A DNA stretch of 64,000 bases from Chloroflexota bacterium (lineage in GTDB: Bacteria; Chloroflexota; Anaerolineae; Aggregatilineales; Phototrophicaceae): assembly GCA_011523545.1 (NCBI GenBank), contig WTGN01000100.1, positions 18,744-82,743 of the forward strand, in the 5' to 3' direction. The notes beneath the pieces are model-generated. The model was not told where the DNA came from, searched no databases, and worked only from the letters and a program-made list of their open reading frames with translations. Shown here in pieces: positions 1 through 6,985 of this stretch. Position 1 is the first letter of the stretch. Each line of letters begins with the position of its first letter. The translations under genes and the position numbers were made by a program.

Positions 1-254
1 TGATGATGAACGGCCAGCACGCCACCTTCGCCGCGATACTGGGGCATGGCGGCTTTGATGACTTCGTGATCAAAGACGGTGTGAAGGTCCAGTCAGGCGC
101 CTCGTATTACCACTCGCTGCATCATCGCTATTTCGAGTGCAATTACGGCGAGATGGGCATGCCCTTCGATCACTGGTTCGGCACCAGCCACGATGGCAGC
201 CCGGAAGCGCGGGAGAAGATGCTGGCGCGGAAGCGGGCGATGCACGGGGGTTGA
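1..254 (+). CDS. Sterol desaturase / fatty acid hydroxylase family protein, C-terminal part
   Basis: The reading frame is open from the left edge and stops at 252-254, so only about the last 83 residues are present. They contain the last histidine cluster of the family (SLHHRYFECNYGE) followed by the FDHWFGTSHDG tail, as in membrane di-iron sterol desaturases and hydroxylases. Such enzymes are integral membrane oxygenases that hydroxylate or desaturate sterols, fatty acids or carotenoids; the substrate cannot be told here. The ATG at base 3 is probably internal because the family is normally 250-300 residues. A hairpin terminator follows about 30 bases after the stop. Confidence 0.75.
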   Translation, partial: MMNGQHATFAAILGHGGFDDFVIKDGVKVQSGASYYHSLHHRYFECNYGEMGMPFDHWFGTSHDGSPEAREKMLARKRAMHGG

Positions 255-287
255 AGCTAGCACCAAAGACAGCCCCCAAAAACAGGG

Positions 288-324
288 ACACGCCCACATC
301 ATGCGGGCGTGTTCTCGTTTTCTG
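288..324 (+). terminator. Rho-independent terminator after the desaturase
   Basis: Perfect 8-bp inverted repeat ACACGCCC (288-295) / GGGCGTGT (305-312) with a 9-base loop, followed by the T-rich run TCTCGTTTTCT. It sits just after the desaturase stop and reads in its direction. Confidence 0.65.
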
Positions 325-366
325 GGTAGTTGCGCCGATTCCGGTGAGGCGTGTTTTCGACCAGGT

Positions 367-588
367 TTATTCTTCGCTAGCGGGATAGAGTACGGGCAAG
401 AGTCTGTCCTCAAGGCGTTGGATGTCAGCCTTTAATTCAAGCCTTACTGCTTCGATGCGCTGGTCCAAGCGGTACTCAAGATCTCTGCTGGTCAATACGA
501 TTGTTAACATCAGCACGACAGCGGTTAGCAGCATGACGATAGTCTCTAGCGACAGCGATATGGACCGTCCTCTGACAGCGCTGTCCAT
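367..588 (-). CDS. Small membrane-anchored coiled-coil protein
   Basis: A 73-residue protein of unknown function. One hydrophobic segment lies at about residues 14-33 (LETIVMLLTAVVLMLTIVL). A charged helix rich in Leu, Arg and Glu follows (about 36-65) that looks able to form a coiled coil. The ATG is preceded by AAAGGA at good spacing (AAAGGACAACTGG-ATG), which supports a real gene. The layout resembles the small protein at 4889-5167, which also pairs a charged helix with one membrane segment. No catalytic motif is visible. Confidence 0.5.
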   Translation of the reverse strand: MDSAVRGRSISLSLETIVMLLTAVVLMLTIVLTSRDLEYRLDQRIEAVRLELKADIQRLEDRLLPVLYPASEE

Positions 589-716
589 CCAGTTGTCCTT
601 TTACTTCACTTTACCTTGATCTTATTCTCCGCGCAGCGAGTCAAGTTGTCAAGTTTCGCTTCTCCCAAACCCTTGTGGAATCGCCCGGCGCAAAACTTAA
701 CACTCAAGTACAACAA

Positions 717-733
717 GCCTGCATGACGCAGGC
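717..733 (-). terminator. Possible terminator of the haloperoxidase-like gene
   Basis: Perfect stem GCCTGC-ATGAC-GCAGGC, about 100 bases beyond the stop of the leftward gene at 832. On the minus strand it is followed by the T-rich TTGTTGTACTT. The distance from the stop makes this a moderate call. Confidence 0.4.
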
Positions 734-831
734 CTGTAGTGTTCATCATTGTCAGTTCTCCCAATAAGCACGTGAGAGATAGCGCGGCTGGTCTACTTCT
801 CCGGGCTTCGCGCCAGCCTAATGCGTCACGT

Positions 832-2604
832 TTATGAGCGGGGCCAGTCGCAGCCGCCTTCGCCCTCGGAAAGCCAGGCCGCGCTCCAGCCTTCCTGCTC
901 CAGATACATCACGTTGAACCAAGACTCAGTGCGCGCAAGCGCCGGCAGCGCGGTCCCAATGGGAATGACATCGAGGACCTCGCCCCAGGGCGCGGCGCGC
1001 AGGTGGATATCCGTAACTGACGTCACTTGGCAATTGTCCAATACAAGCGCGAGTGAGACCGAATCGCCGGCGCCCGGTCGATCCGCGCGGTCGTCACGTC
1101 GTGGATCAGGCGGCAGCGCTTGCGCCGGCGCGCGTTCGGGGGCTGTGCCATCCATCAGCGTAATGAAGTAGTCATAGGCATGGTCGCCAAAGGCATGACA
1201 GATCGCCGCGCTGGCATCAACGGCGGCTTGAAAATGAGTCCCAGCCAGAACGCGGCTGCGTCCGCACTCCTCTTCAAACGCCGTCCAGGTGGCGAAATGC
1301 AGTGTCAGATCTTCAGCCGGCGTAATGCCTGGCTCAATACGAGACGAGCCGGCCGCGTAGGTGACCGACAAGCCCAGTTCGTCCGTGCCGAAATAGCGCC
1401 GGGCCGCCTGCGCGTGGGCTTGGCAGGCGCACATCGAGGCGGAGGGATACTCCGGATGATCGGCCACGTTGATATAGCTCTGCCATTGATTGGCGGGGAT
1501 TTCTCTTGTCCCCATGCCGGGTCCAGCCCAAGCCTTCACCAGCTCGTCGCCGTAGACATGGGCGATGGCGCTGAAGGGACGCACTGCGTCATAGCGCGTC
1601 TTTTCTTGCCAGGTGACGATCATGGCGTCGAAGACAGCCGCCTGAGTCAGCAAATCCAGGTGGACAAATTCAATCGGCGAAAGGCGATGCTGCACCACAG
1701 CCTGAATCACCGACCAGCCAATCGACACGATCTTGTTGTCGAAGAACTCGGCGATCATCTTGTCTTCGTCAGATAGATTCGCCGAAACCGCCAGCACCTG
1801 ATCCACCTGCGCTTTATACGCATCCCAGTTTTCCGGATTGCTCGCGGCGGGCGCGGGAATGCGGTAATCGCGCGGGTTGAAGTCGGCGAAGGGTTCTGTG
1901 TTCGCCATCTGCGGCGTGACATATTGCTGGACAGCATGTATACCCATGCCTTGTCGCCTGATCGCCGGCTGCCAGCGCGAGGCGTCGAGCAATTCATAGG
2001 CCGTGTTCACTGGCGCGTAGTCAGTGCTGTTCGCATAGTTTCCGACTTGATTCATGCCATCGCGCAGGCGAGCGGCAACCGCGCCTTTACCGGCCGCCGC
2101 GCCAATGCCGGCCGGTGTGCTTAAGTCCATACCATCGGCGGGATCAAGCCCGAAGTCGGTCAACATAGAGCGCCAAACGCTTTCGCGCTGCGGCAACAAG
2201 CCCCTAGCCACATGATAGGAAGCGTAAAGCGACGCGATATTCATATTCCGCAGCGTCCATTCTTCTTGCGGCCTGCGCTCAATGCGCGTGTAGACGCCGA
2301 CGGCTGTGGGGTGATAGGGCGCCAAGGCATCGAACAAGCCCGTAGCCAACACTGTGCCCACGCGAAATATCAGCGTGACATCGCCAAATGTCGGCGACAC
2401 GTCCTGCGCCGCAACGGGCAAGAATCTTGGAATTACCACCTGCGCCAAAGGAGACCCCGTATCAAGCTCAAAGGGCGGCAGCGGCGGTAATGGCGGTGGC
2501 GGGAACCCCGGCGGGAACTGCGCCTGGCTTACGCCACCGAGCAGAAGCGACGTAAGCAGAATCACAAATAGAATCGGACGATGCGCGCGATACAAGAATT
2601 TCAT
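832..2604 (-). CDS. Secreted vanadium-dependent haloperoxidase/PAP2-like protein with C-terminal SH3b domain
   Basis: 590 residues. A Sec signal peptide (about 1-28) is followed by a proline-rich linker (30-45) and an all-alpha region. The vanadate/phosphate pocket motifs appear in order: K-x6-RP as KTRYDAVRP (335-343), a PSGH-equivalent EYPSAS (385-390), and SRxxxGxH as SRVLAGTHF (450-458). The second motif reads PSAS where haloperoxidases have PSGH, so the acid-base histidine is missing and true peroxidase activity is uncertain. Residues about 522-578 form a bacterial SH3-type domain (NCQVTSVTDIHLRAAPWGEVL, then WFNV and GW), suggesting retention at the cell envelope. The start has a good RBS (GGAGG, 8 bases upstream). 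It stands alone; the nearest upstream gene is a TetR regulator on the same strand. Confidence 0.8.
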   Translation of the reverse strand: MKFLYRAHRPILFVILLTSLLLGGVSQAQFPPGFPPPPLPPLPPFELDTGSPLAQVVIPRFLPVAAQDVSPTFGDVTLIFRVGTVLATGLFDALAPYHPTAVGVYTRIERRPQEEWTLRNMNIASLYASYHVARGLLPQRESVWRSMLTDFGLDPADGMDLSTPAGIGAAAGKGAVAARLRDGMNQVGNYANSTDYAPVNTAYELLDASRWQPAIRRQGMGIHAVQQYVTPQMANTEPFADFNPRDYRIPAPAASNPENWDAYKAQVDQVLAVSANLSDEDKMIAEFFDNKIVSIGWSVIQAVVQHRLSPIEFVHLDLLTQAAVFDAMIVTWQEKTRYDAVRPFSAIAHVYGDELVKAWAGPGMGTREIPANQWQSYINVADHPEYPSASMCACQAHAQAARRYFGTDELGLSVTYAAGSSRIEPGITPAEDLTLHFATWTAFEEECGRSRVLAGTHFQAAVDASAAICHAFGDHAYDYFITLMDGTAPERAPAQALPPDPRRDDRADRPGAGDSVSLALVLDNCQVTSVTDIHLRAAPWGEVLDVIPIGTALPALARTESWFNVMYLEQEGWSAAWLSEGEGGCDWPRS

Positions 2605-2901
2605 TCGTAACCTCCACGTTAATGAACCGCGATCATGTTAATCAGGCGCTTCGCCCTTCGCCACACCGTCGGAACTTCTGGCGCGCTCTCACAAATACTC
2701 GGTCATTTCTTTGTCCTAGTCAGCCCGTCCGCGAGCAACCCCGGTCCTATTTGCGAACGTAACGCAATTGATGCGGAATTTATTCAGGTTGTTCCGTTTT
2801 GACGCGCAAGCCAATCGCTATGCGCAAGCTGTGGTGAGGGCAGTCGAAGGTGGCTAGACGGGCGCCAGAGAAGTCTGACCCGGAGAGAGACGCAGCGCGG
2901 G

Positions 2902-3492
2902 TTAGCGAGGCTGCTGGCGCGTCTGCCCCCAGTCCTCGCGCAGGACTATCGCACGACGCTCGAGCGCCTCAAGGACGAGAACATCGTGAATGTCCGCCAC
3001 CTCTTCCGGCGTATAGTCATCAACGTGGTCCAAGTACCAGGTAACCAAGTTGAATGTAGTCAGAAGAATGTGATCAATCGATAATTCCAGCGGCACGCTT
3101 GTCGCGCGCTGCTGGGCATAGTAGTCGTGCACGGTCTTTGCCGCTGCGGTCCGGATGACCTGGCGGGCCGGATGCGCCCCAGGCAAGTTCACATAAACGC
3201 GCAACAGATCTCGATGATCCCGAATGAAGGCGTAAGAGGCTCGCACTGCGCCTTCGGGCGTCTCTGCCTCAAGCGCCAGCGCTTTGAGTCTTTCAAACGC
3301 AGTCTTCAGGATATGTATCAACAGGTCGTCCAGGCTAAGGAAGTGACGGTAAAAGGTGCGATTGCCGACGCCCGCGTGATCGGTCACGATCTTGATTGTG
3401 AGATTTTCGTAGCCCTGCTCCAAGGCTAGCGTGATTAGCGAATCAGTGAGCGCTTGGCGCGTGCGGACGATGCGAGGATCCAGCTTCTTCAT
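2902..3492 (-). CDS. TetR/AcrR family transcriptional regulator
   Basis: About 197 residues from MKKLDPRIVRTRQAL. The N-terminal helix-turn-helix is clear (residues about 9-55: RQALTDSLITLALEQGYENLTIKIVTDHAGVGNRTFYRHF). The rest is a helical ligand-binding domain without recognised specificity. I chose the ATG at 3492 because AGGAGG lies 12 bases upstream; the frame stays open for another 75 bases but the extra residues do not resemble the family. An imperfect palindrome upstream (3530-3560) could be its own operator. The same-strand haloperoxidase-like gene downstream is one candidate target; the nearby importer is another. Confidence 0.85.
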   Translation of the reverse strand: MKKLDPRIVRTRQALTDSLITLALEQGYENLTIKIVTDHAGVGNRTFYRHFLSLDDLLIHILKTAFERLKALALEAETPEGAVRASYAFIRDHRDLLRVYVNLPGAHPARQVIRTAAAKTVHDYYAQQRATSVPLELSIDHILLTTFNLVTWYLDHVDDYTPEEVADIHDVLVLEALERRAIVLREDWGQTRQQPR

Positions 3493-3529
3493 AATGCAGA
3501 AACGCCTCCTAAGGAATTCAACGCGCGCT

Positions 3530-3560
3530 AGTTTATCGTATATTGAAATTATCGCAAACT
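3530..3560. promoter_or_regulatory. Imperfect palindrome upstream of the TetR gene
   Basis: AGTTTATCG (3530-3538) faces CGCAAACT (3553-3560) across an AT-rich centre containing TATATTGAAATTAT. TetR proteins commonly repress themselves through palindromes just upstream of their gene; this one is 38 bases from the chosen start. One mismatch in the arms keeps confidence low. Confidence 0.3.
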
Positions 3561-3597
3561 TGTCCAAAACGAAACACGCCCACCAAAGGTGAGCGTG
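3561..3597 (-). terminator. Terminator of the importer substrate-binding gene
   Basis: On the minus strand, CACGCTCACC-TTT-GGTGGGCGTG (3597-3575, one mismatch) is followed by TTTCGTTTTGG. It lies about 55 bases past the stop of the binding-protein gene and closes the leftward importer operon. A second GC-rich hairpin (CCCCTCT...AGAGGGG, 3605-3630) lies between them. Confidence 0.55.
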
Positions 3598-3651
3598 AAT
3601 TGAAGCCCCTCTTTCATAAAGAGAGAGGGGTTTGGGCTGGGGGTTAAGAAA

Positions 3652-4743
3652 CTACTCGCCGCCGGGGCGCAGCATGACCTCGACCGGCGCCCACATGTCT
3701 CCGACTACATCGACATCGTCCATCGCCAGCGAATCCAGCGCCGCCTGCGCCAGGTCAATGCGGTAAGCATCCATGCCCGGCTCCTCGCTGATGACCAAGC
3801 CCTCAATCGAAACAGCGACAGTCTGCGCCCAGAGGTCCTCGTCCATGACGCCGATGCCAGCCGGCGAGGGCCAGATCAACTTGCTGATCTCGTTGAGCTG
3901 CCAGGTCTGATGGCTTTCGCCGAGGGTTGAGCCATTGTCCAGCACGATCTCGACGCATTCGTCGGGGTTATCGCGGCAGTGGATCCAACCGCGGAAGCTC
4001 GCTTTCAAGAAGGCGACGGCGATATCTTCATTGCCCTCTTCCGCCAGCCAGTCGGCGTTGACAAAGACATGATCCTGCAGCATGGCGGTGCCGACGTCAT
4101 TAAAGTCGATGACGTTCAGGTCTTCCGGCTGATAAAGCTCGCCGGTATCGGGATTGACCGCCTCAAGGACCTGAGCGTATTCGTTGTAGGTCATGGCCTG
4201 GGCTGCGTCCAACTCGCCATTCAGCAGCAGGGACATATCGAAGGGCTGCTGGATGACGGTGACGTCATCGGCGTTGCCCGGGTCGATATCGACGGCGCGC
4301 ATGGCGGCGAAGAGCTCATGCTCGTTGCCGAAGCCCCAGGTGCCGATGCGCATGCCGGCGAAGTCCTCGACCGATTCGATGCCGGTGTCGACGAAAGAGA
4401 CTTCGAGCGTGCCGCTGCGCTGGAAGACCTGGGCGATATTTACCAGGTTGACACCCTGTTCGTTGGATTCCAGCACCTTCGGCACCCAGGCGAGGCCGAA
4501 TTCTGCGCCGCCTGAGGCGACCACCTGCTGCGGCACAATCTCCACAGCGCCTTCCAGGATAGTGACATCAAGCCCCTCATCTTCATAAAAGCCGAGATCA
4601 ACGGCGGCGAAATAGCCGGCGAATTGCGATTGCGCCACCCACTGCAACTGCAGCTTGATCGGTATCAAGTGACCATCGGCAGTCGTGAGCGCAGCGCCCG
4701 AAAGCAGGACAAGAACAAGAAGCAATCCAAGTACCTTAGTCAT
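3652..4743 (-). CDS. NMT1/THI5-type (SsuA-like) ABC transporter substrate-binding protein
   Basis: About 363 residues with a Sec signal peptide (MTKVLGLLLVLVLLSGAALT). The first strand of the family is typical: IKLQLQWVAQSQFAGYFAAV followed by DLGFYEDEGLDVTILEG. The first domain continues with FAGMRIGTWGFGNEHELFAAM and the C-terminal half with WQLNEISKLIWPSPAGIGVMD, which is close to proteins that bind hydroxymethyl- or formylamino-pyrimidines. Binding proteins of this family often sit beside hydantoinase/dihydropyrimidinase genes. With the enzymes to the right, a pyrimidine or related ureide ligand is the best inference. The ATG at 4743 has GGAGGG 8 bases upstream. It ends the leftward importer cluster. 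Confidence 0.88.
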   Translation of the reverse strand: MTKVLGLLLVLVLLSGAALTTADGHLIPIKLQLQWVAQSQFAGYFAAVDLGFYEDEGLDVTILEGAVEIVPQQVVASGGAEFGLAWVPKVLESNEQGVNLVNIAQVFQRSGTLEVSFVDTGIESVEDFAGMRIGTWGFGNEHELFAAMRAVDIDPGNADDVTVIQQPFDMSLLLNGELDAAQAMTYNEYAQVLEAVNPDTGELYQPEDLNVIDFNDVGTAMLQDHVFVNADWLAEEGNEDIAVAFLKASFRGWIHCRDNPDECVEIVLDNGSTLGESHQTWQLNEISKLIWPSPAGIGVMDEDLWAQTVAVSIEGLVISEEPGMDAYRIDLAQAALDSLAMDDVDVVGDMWAPVEVMLRPGGE

Positions 4744-4828
4744 GACGGTAACCCTCCATGTCATCAACTCAATAAAGTAAGACCGCGTCAACTTGAATTA
4801 TAGCCCATCCGAAACCGGAACCAAATTA

Positions 4829-4857
4829 TTGGAGAATTGGCTGCTTTCTGTTACAAT
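4829..4857 (+). promoter_or_regulatory. Sigma-70-like promoter for the small membrane protein
   Basis: TTGGAG, a 17-base spacer, then TACAAT (4852-4857), on the plus strand. It points into the small gene starting at 4889 and argues against the more upstream ATGs (4793 and 4859) as starts. Confidence 0.45.
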
Positions 4858-4888
4858 CATGTTGTCATTGGTTAAGAAATTTAAGTCG

Positions 4889-5167
4889 ATGCGCATGGAA
4901 GCGGTGAATGCTGACGATAAAGGTCTGGCGGCGGAACATACTAGACCAGCAAACGAGCGCATTGCCACGCTGGAAGAGCGCTCCCAACATGCCGCGACAA
5001 AGGCGGAGTTGCATCGCGCGATTCTCTGGTTGTACATCGCTTTGATTACGACGATGACTGGCTTGTTGGGCGCTCTCACGCTGCATCTGCACAACACGCT
5101 GCTCAACGAGATTTCGGAAATCCGACTCCTGTTGATTGACGTAATTCAACAACTGCCCGCTGGCTGA
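4889..5167 (+). CDS. Small coiled-coil membrane protein inside the importer cluster
   Basis: About 92 residues from MRMEAVNADDKG. It has a charged N-terminal helix (ERIATLEERSQHAATKAELHR), one membrane segment (AILWLYIALITTMTGLLGALTL) and a short amphipathic tail. It is encoded against the direction of the importer genes on either side, with a possible promoter of its own. Start choice (4889 or 4895) follows from that promoter; no strong RBS is seen. Function unknown. Confidence 0.5.
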   Translation: MRMEAVNADDKGLAAEHTRPANERIATLEERSQHAATKAELHRAILWLYIALITTMTGLLGALTLHLHNTLLNEISEIRLLLIDVIQQLPAG

Positions 5168-5188
5168 TCGAACCCGCTTCGCGCATTT

Positions 5189-6037
5189 TCAACTCGCCTC
5201 CCGAAACGAAACATGCCAGGGCATCAGCCGCCTCTCCGCAAGCAATACCACCAGATAAAAGGATATGCCGATGATTGACGCCATCAGAATGGCGGTCCAG
5301 GCTTTGGCGAAATCGAAGGCTGAAGCCTCCTGCGTGATGTAAACGCCGAGAGTCGCCCGCGGACCGCCGAAGAACTCGGCAACCACAGCGCCGACCAAAC
5401 TCAGGGCGCTGGCGACGCGCAGGGCGCTGAATATATAGGGCAGGGCGTTTTTCAGCCGCAGCTTGAACATGATATGCGCCGGCCTGGCGGCATAAGAATG
5501 CATCAGCTCCAACTGGTTCGGGTCCACCAATGTCAAGCCGCGCACCGTATTGATCATCGTCGGGAAGAAGACGATGATCGCAACGATCGCCATCTTCGAC
5601 GCCGGGTTCGTTATGCCGAACCAATTGTTCATGATGGGGGCGAAGGCGATGATCGGCACGGAATTGGCGGCGATGGCGAAGGGCATGGTCGCTTCGCTGA
5701 CGATGGTCCAGCGCGATGTGATCAGCGCCACCAGGATGCCGCCGCCGCAGCCGATGACGAAGCCGCCAAACGCCTCCCAGAAAGTAGCGCCGCCCGCGTC
5801 AAACAGAATGGACCGCTCGTCCGGCCGCAGCCACAAATCGACTTGCAGCATGAATTCGGCGAAGATAGCCGATGGCCTTGGCAAGAGGAATTGCTGAATG
5901 TTGAAAATGAGGACAATAATCTCCCATAGGGCGATCACAGCGATCGCTATCGCGATGGTCGGGAAGTAATAGAGCAGCCGCCGGCGTAAGCCAACTGAAA
6001 GCGCCCTGGCCCTTCGCGCTTTTGCTTGCGCCATCAT
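5189..6037 (-). CDS. ABC transporter permease, NitT/TauT type
   Basis: 282 residues with about six membrane segments, starting at LLYYFPTIAIAIAVIALWEIIVLIF. The cytoplasmic EAA loop that contacts the ATPase is visible at LELMHSYAARPAHIMFKLRL. The family is the inner-membrane permease of SsuC/TauC/ThiX type. The start overlaps the stop of the ATPase gene by 4 bases (ATGA), so the two are translationally coupled. It is the second permease of the cluster, with 6986-8728; the pair may form a heterodimeric channel. Confidence 0.9.
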   Translation of the reverse strand: MMAQAKARRARALSVGLRRRLLYYFPTIAIAIAVIALWEIIVLIFNIQQFLLPRPSAIFAEFMLQVDLWLRPDERSILFDAGGATFWEAFGGFVIGCGGGILVALITSRWTIVSEATMPFAIAANSVPIIAFAPIMNNWFGITNPASKMAIVAIIVFFPTMINTVRGLTLVDPNQLELMHSYAARPAHIMFKLRLKNALPYIFSALRVASALSLVGAVVAEFFGGPRATLGVYITQEASAFDFAKAWTAILMASIIGISFYLVVLLAERRLMPWHVSFREAS

Positions 6038-6852
6038 TCCACCTCGTCCGCCTGCGCCGTGTCCATGCTGACTGCATCGCGCAGCAGGTCGCGCACTTTG
6101 GCGACCAACTCATGATAGGCGGGGTCACTGCGGGTATTGAAATCGCGCGGGTAAGGCAAGGTATTGTCGACGATTTCGGTGATGCGGCCCGGACGCGGCG
6201 ACATGACCACGATGCGCTTCGACAAGAAGACCGCTTCGGAGATGCTGTGCGTCACAAAGATGATCGTCTTGCCGGTTTGCCCCCAGATCTTGAGCAACTC
6301 AAGATTCATCCGCTCGCGCGTGAATTCGTCCAGCGCGCCGAAGGGCTCGTCCATCAGCAGGACCGACGGGTCAAAGACGAGCGCCCGCGCGATCGACACG
6401 CGCTGCTGCATGCCGCCGGACAGTTGCCAGGGATAGTGCTCCGCGAAGTCCGCCAGCTCGACCATCCGCAGCTTGTCTTGCGCCAGAGCGCGCCTTTCCG
6501 CTTTTGAGTAGCCCATCACTTCAAGCGGCAGCTCCACATTTTTGATGACGCTGCGCCACTCGTAGAGCGTGGCCGCCTGGAAGACCATGCCATATTGGCG
6601 CTGCTGCCGCGCCTCATGCGGCGTCATGCCATTCACAATCAGCTGGCCGGAGGAAGGCGCAAGCAGATCGCCAATCAAGCGCATCAAGGTGGATTTGCCA
6701 CAGCCGGAGGGCCCAATCAGCGAGATGAATTCGCCCGCCTCAACTTCAAGGTGAACATCCTTCAGGGCGACCACCTCCGCGTCCGAGCCCGGATTGAAGA
6801 TTTTGTTGACGCCAGTCGCCGCGATGGCGATGTCATTCCGCGCTTCAGTCAT
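6034..6852 (-). CDS. ABC transporter ATP-binding protein, NitT/TauT type
   Basis: About 272 residues. Walker A is GPSGCGKST, the Q-loop is MVFQAATLYEW, the signature LSGGMQQR, Walker B VLLMDEPFGALDE and the switch histidine lies in IFVTHSISEA. It energises the importer formed with the permeases on either side. The ATG at 6852 (MTEARNDIAIAA) is preferred over a TTG at 6864 because GGAGGGG lies 12 bases before the ATG and directly abuts the TTG. The RBS region lies inside a GC-rich interspersed repeat (6864-6903). Confidence 0.92.
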   Translation of the reverse strand: MTEARNDIAIAATGVNKIFNPGSDAEVVALKDVHLEVEAGEFISLIGPSGCGKSTLMRLIGDLLAPSSGQLIVNGMTPHEARQQRQYGMVFQAATLYEWRSVIKNVELPLEVMGYSKAERRALAQDKLRMVELADFAEHYPWQLSGGMQQRVSIARALVFDPSVLLMDEPFGALDEFTRERMNLELLKIWGQTGKTIIFVTHSISEAVFLSKRIVVMSPRPGRITEIVDNTLPYPRDFNTRSDPAYHELVAKVRDLLRDAVSMDTAQADEVE

Positions 6853-6863
6853 GCTTCTTGCCA

Positions 6864-6903
6864 ACCCCTCCCCCGGCCCCTCCCCGAAGCATCAAGGAGG
6901 GGT
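6864..6903. repeat. Interspersed GC-rich repeat (CCCCTCCCC...GAAGCATCA type)
   Basis: Reads CCCCTCCCCCGGCCCCTCCCCGAAGCATCAAGGAGGGG with self-complementary ends (CCCCTCC/GGAGGGG). Related copies lie at 26458-26519, 29750-29795 and 43170-43210, with a divergent one near 35999-36040. All are intergenic. Confidence 0.75.
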
Positions 6904-6985
6904 TTCTCGTCAACATTGATTCCAAAGATACGCGGCATCGAAAGTCTGAGCTGCTCGACCATGTTCGCTTATCGCATTCCTCCAC

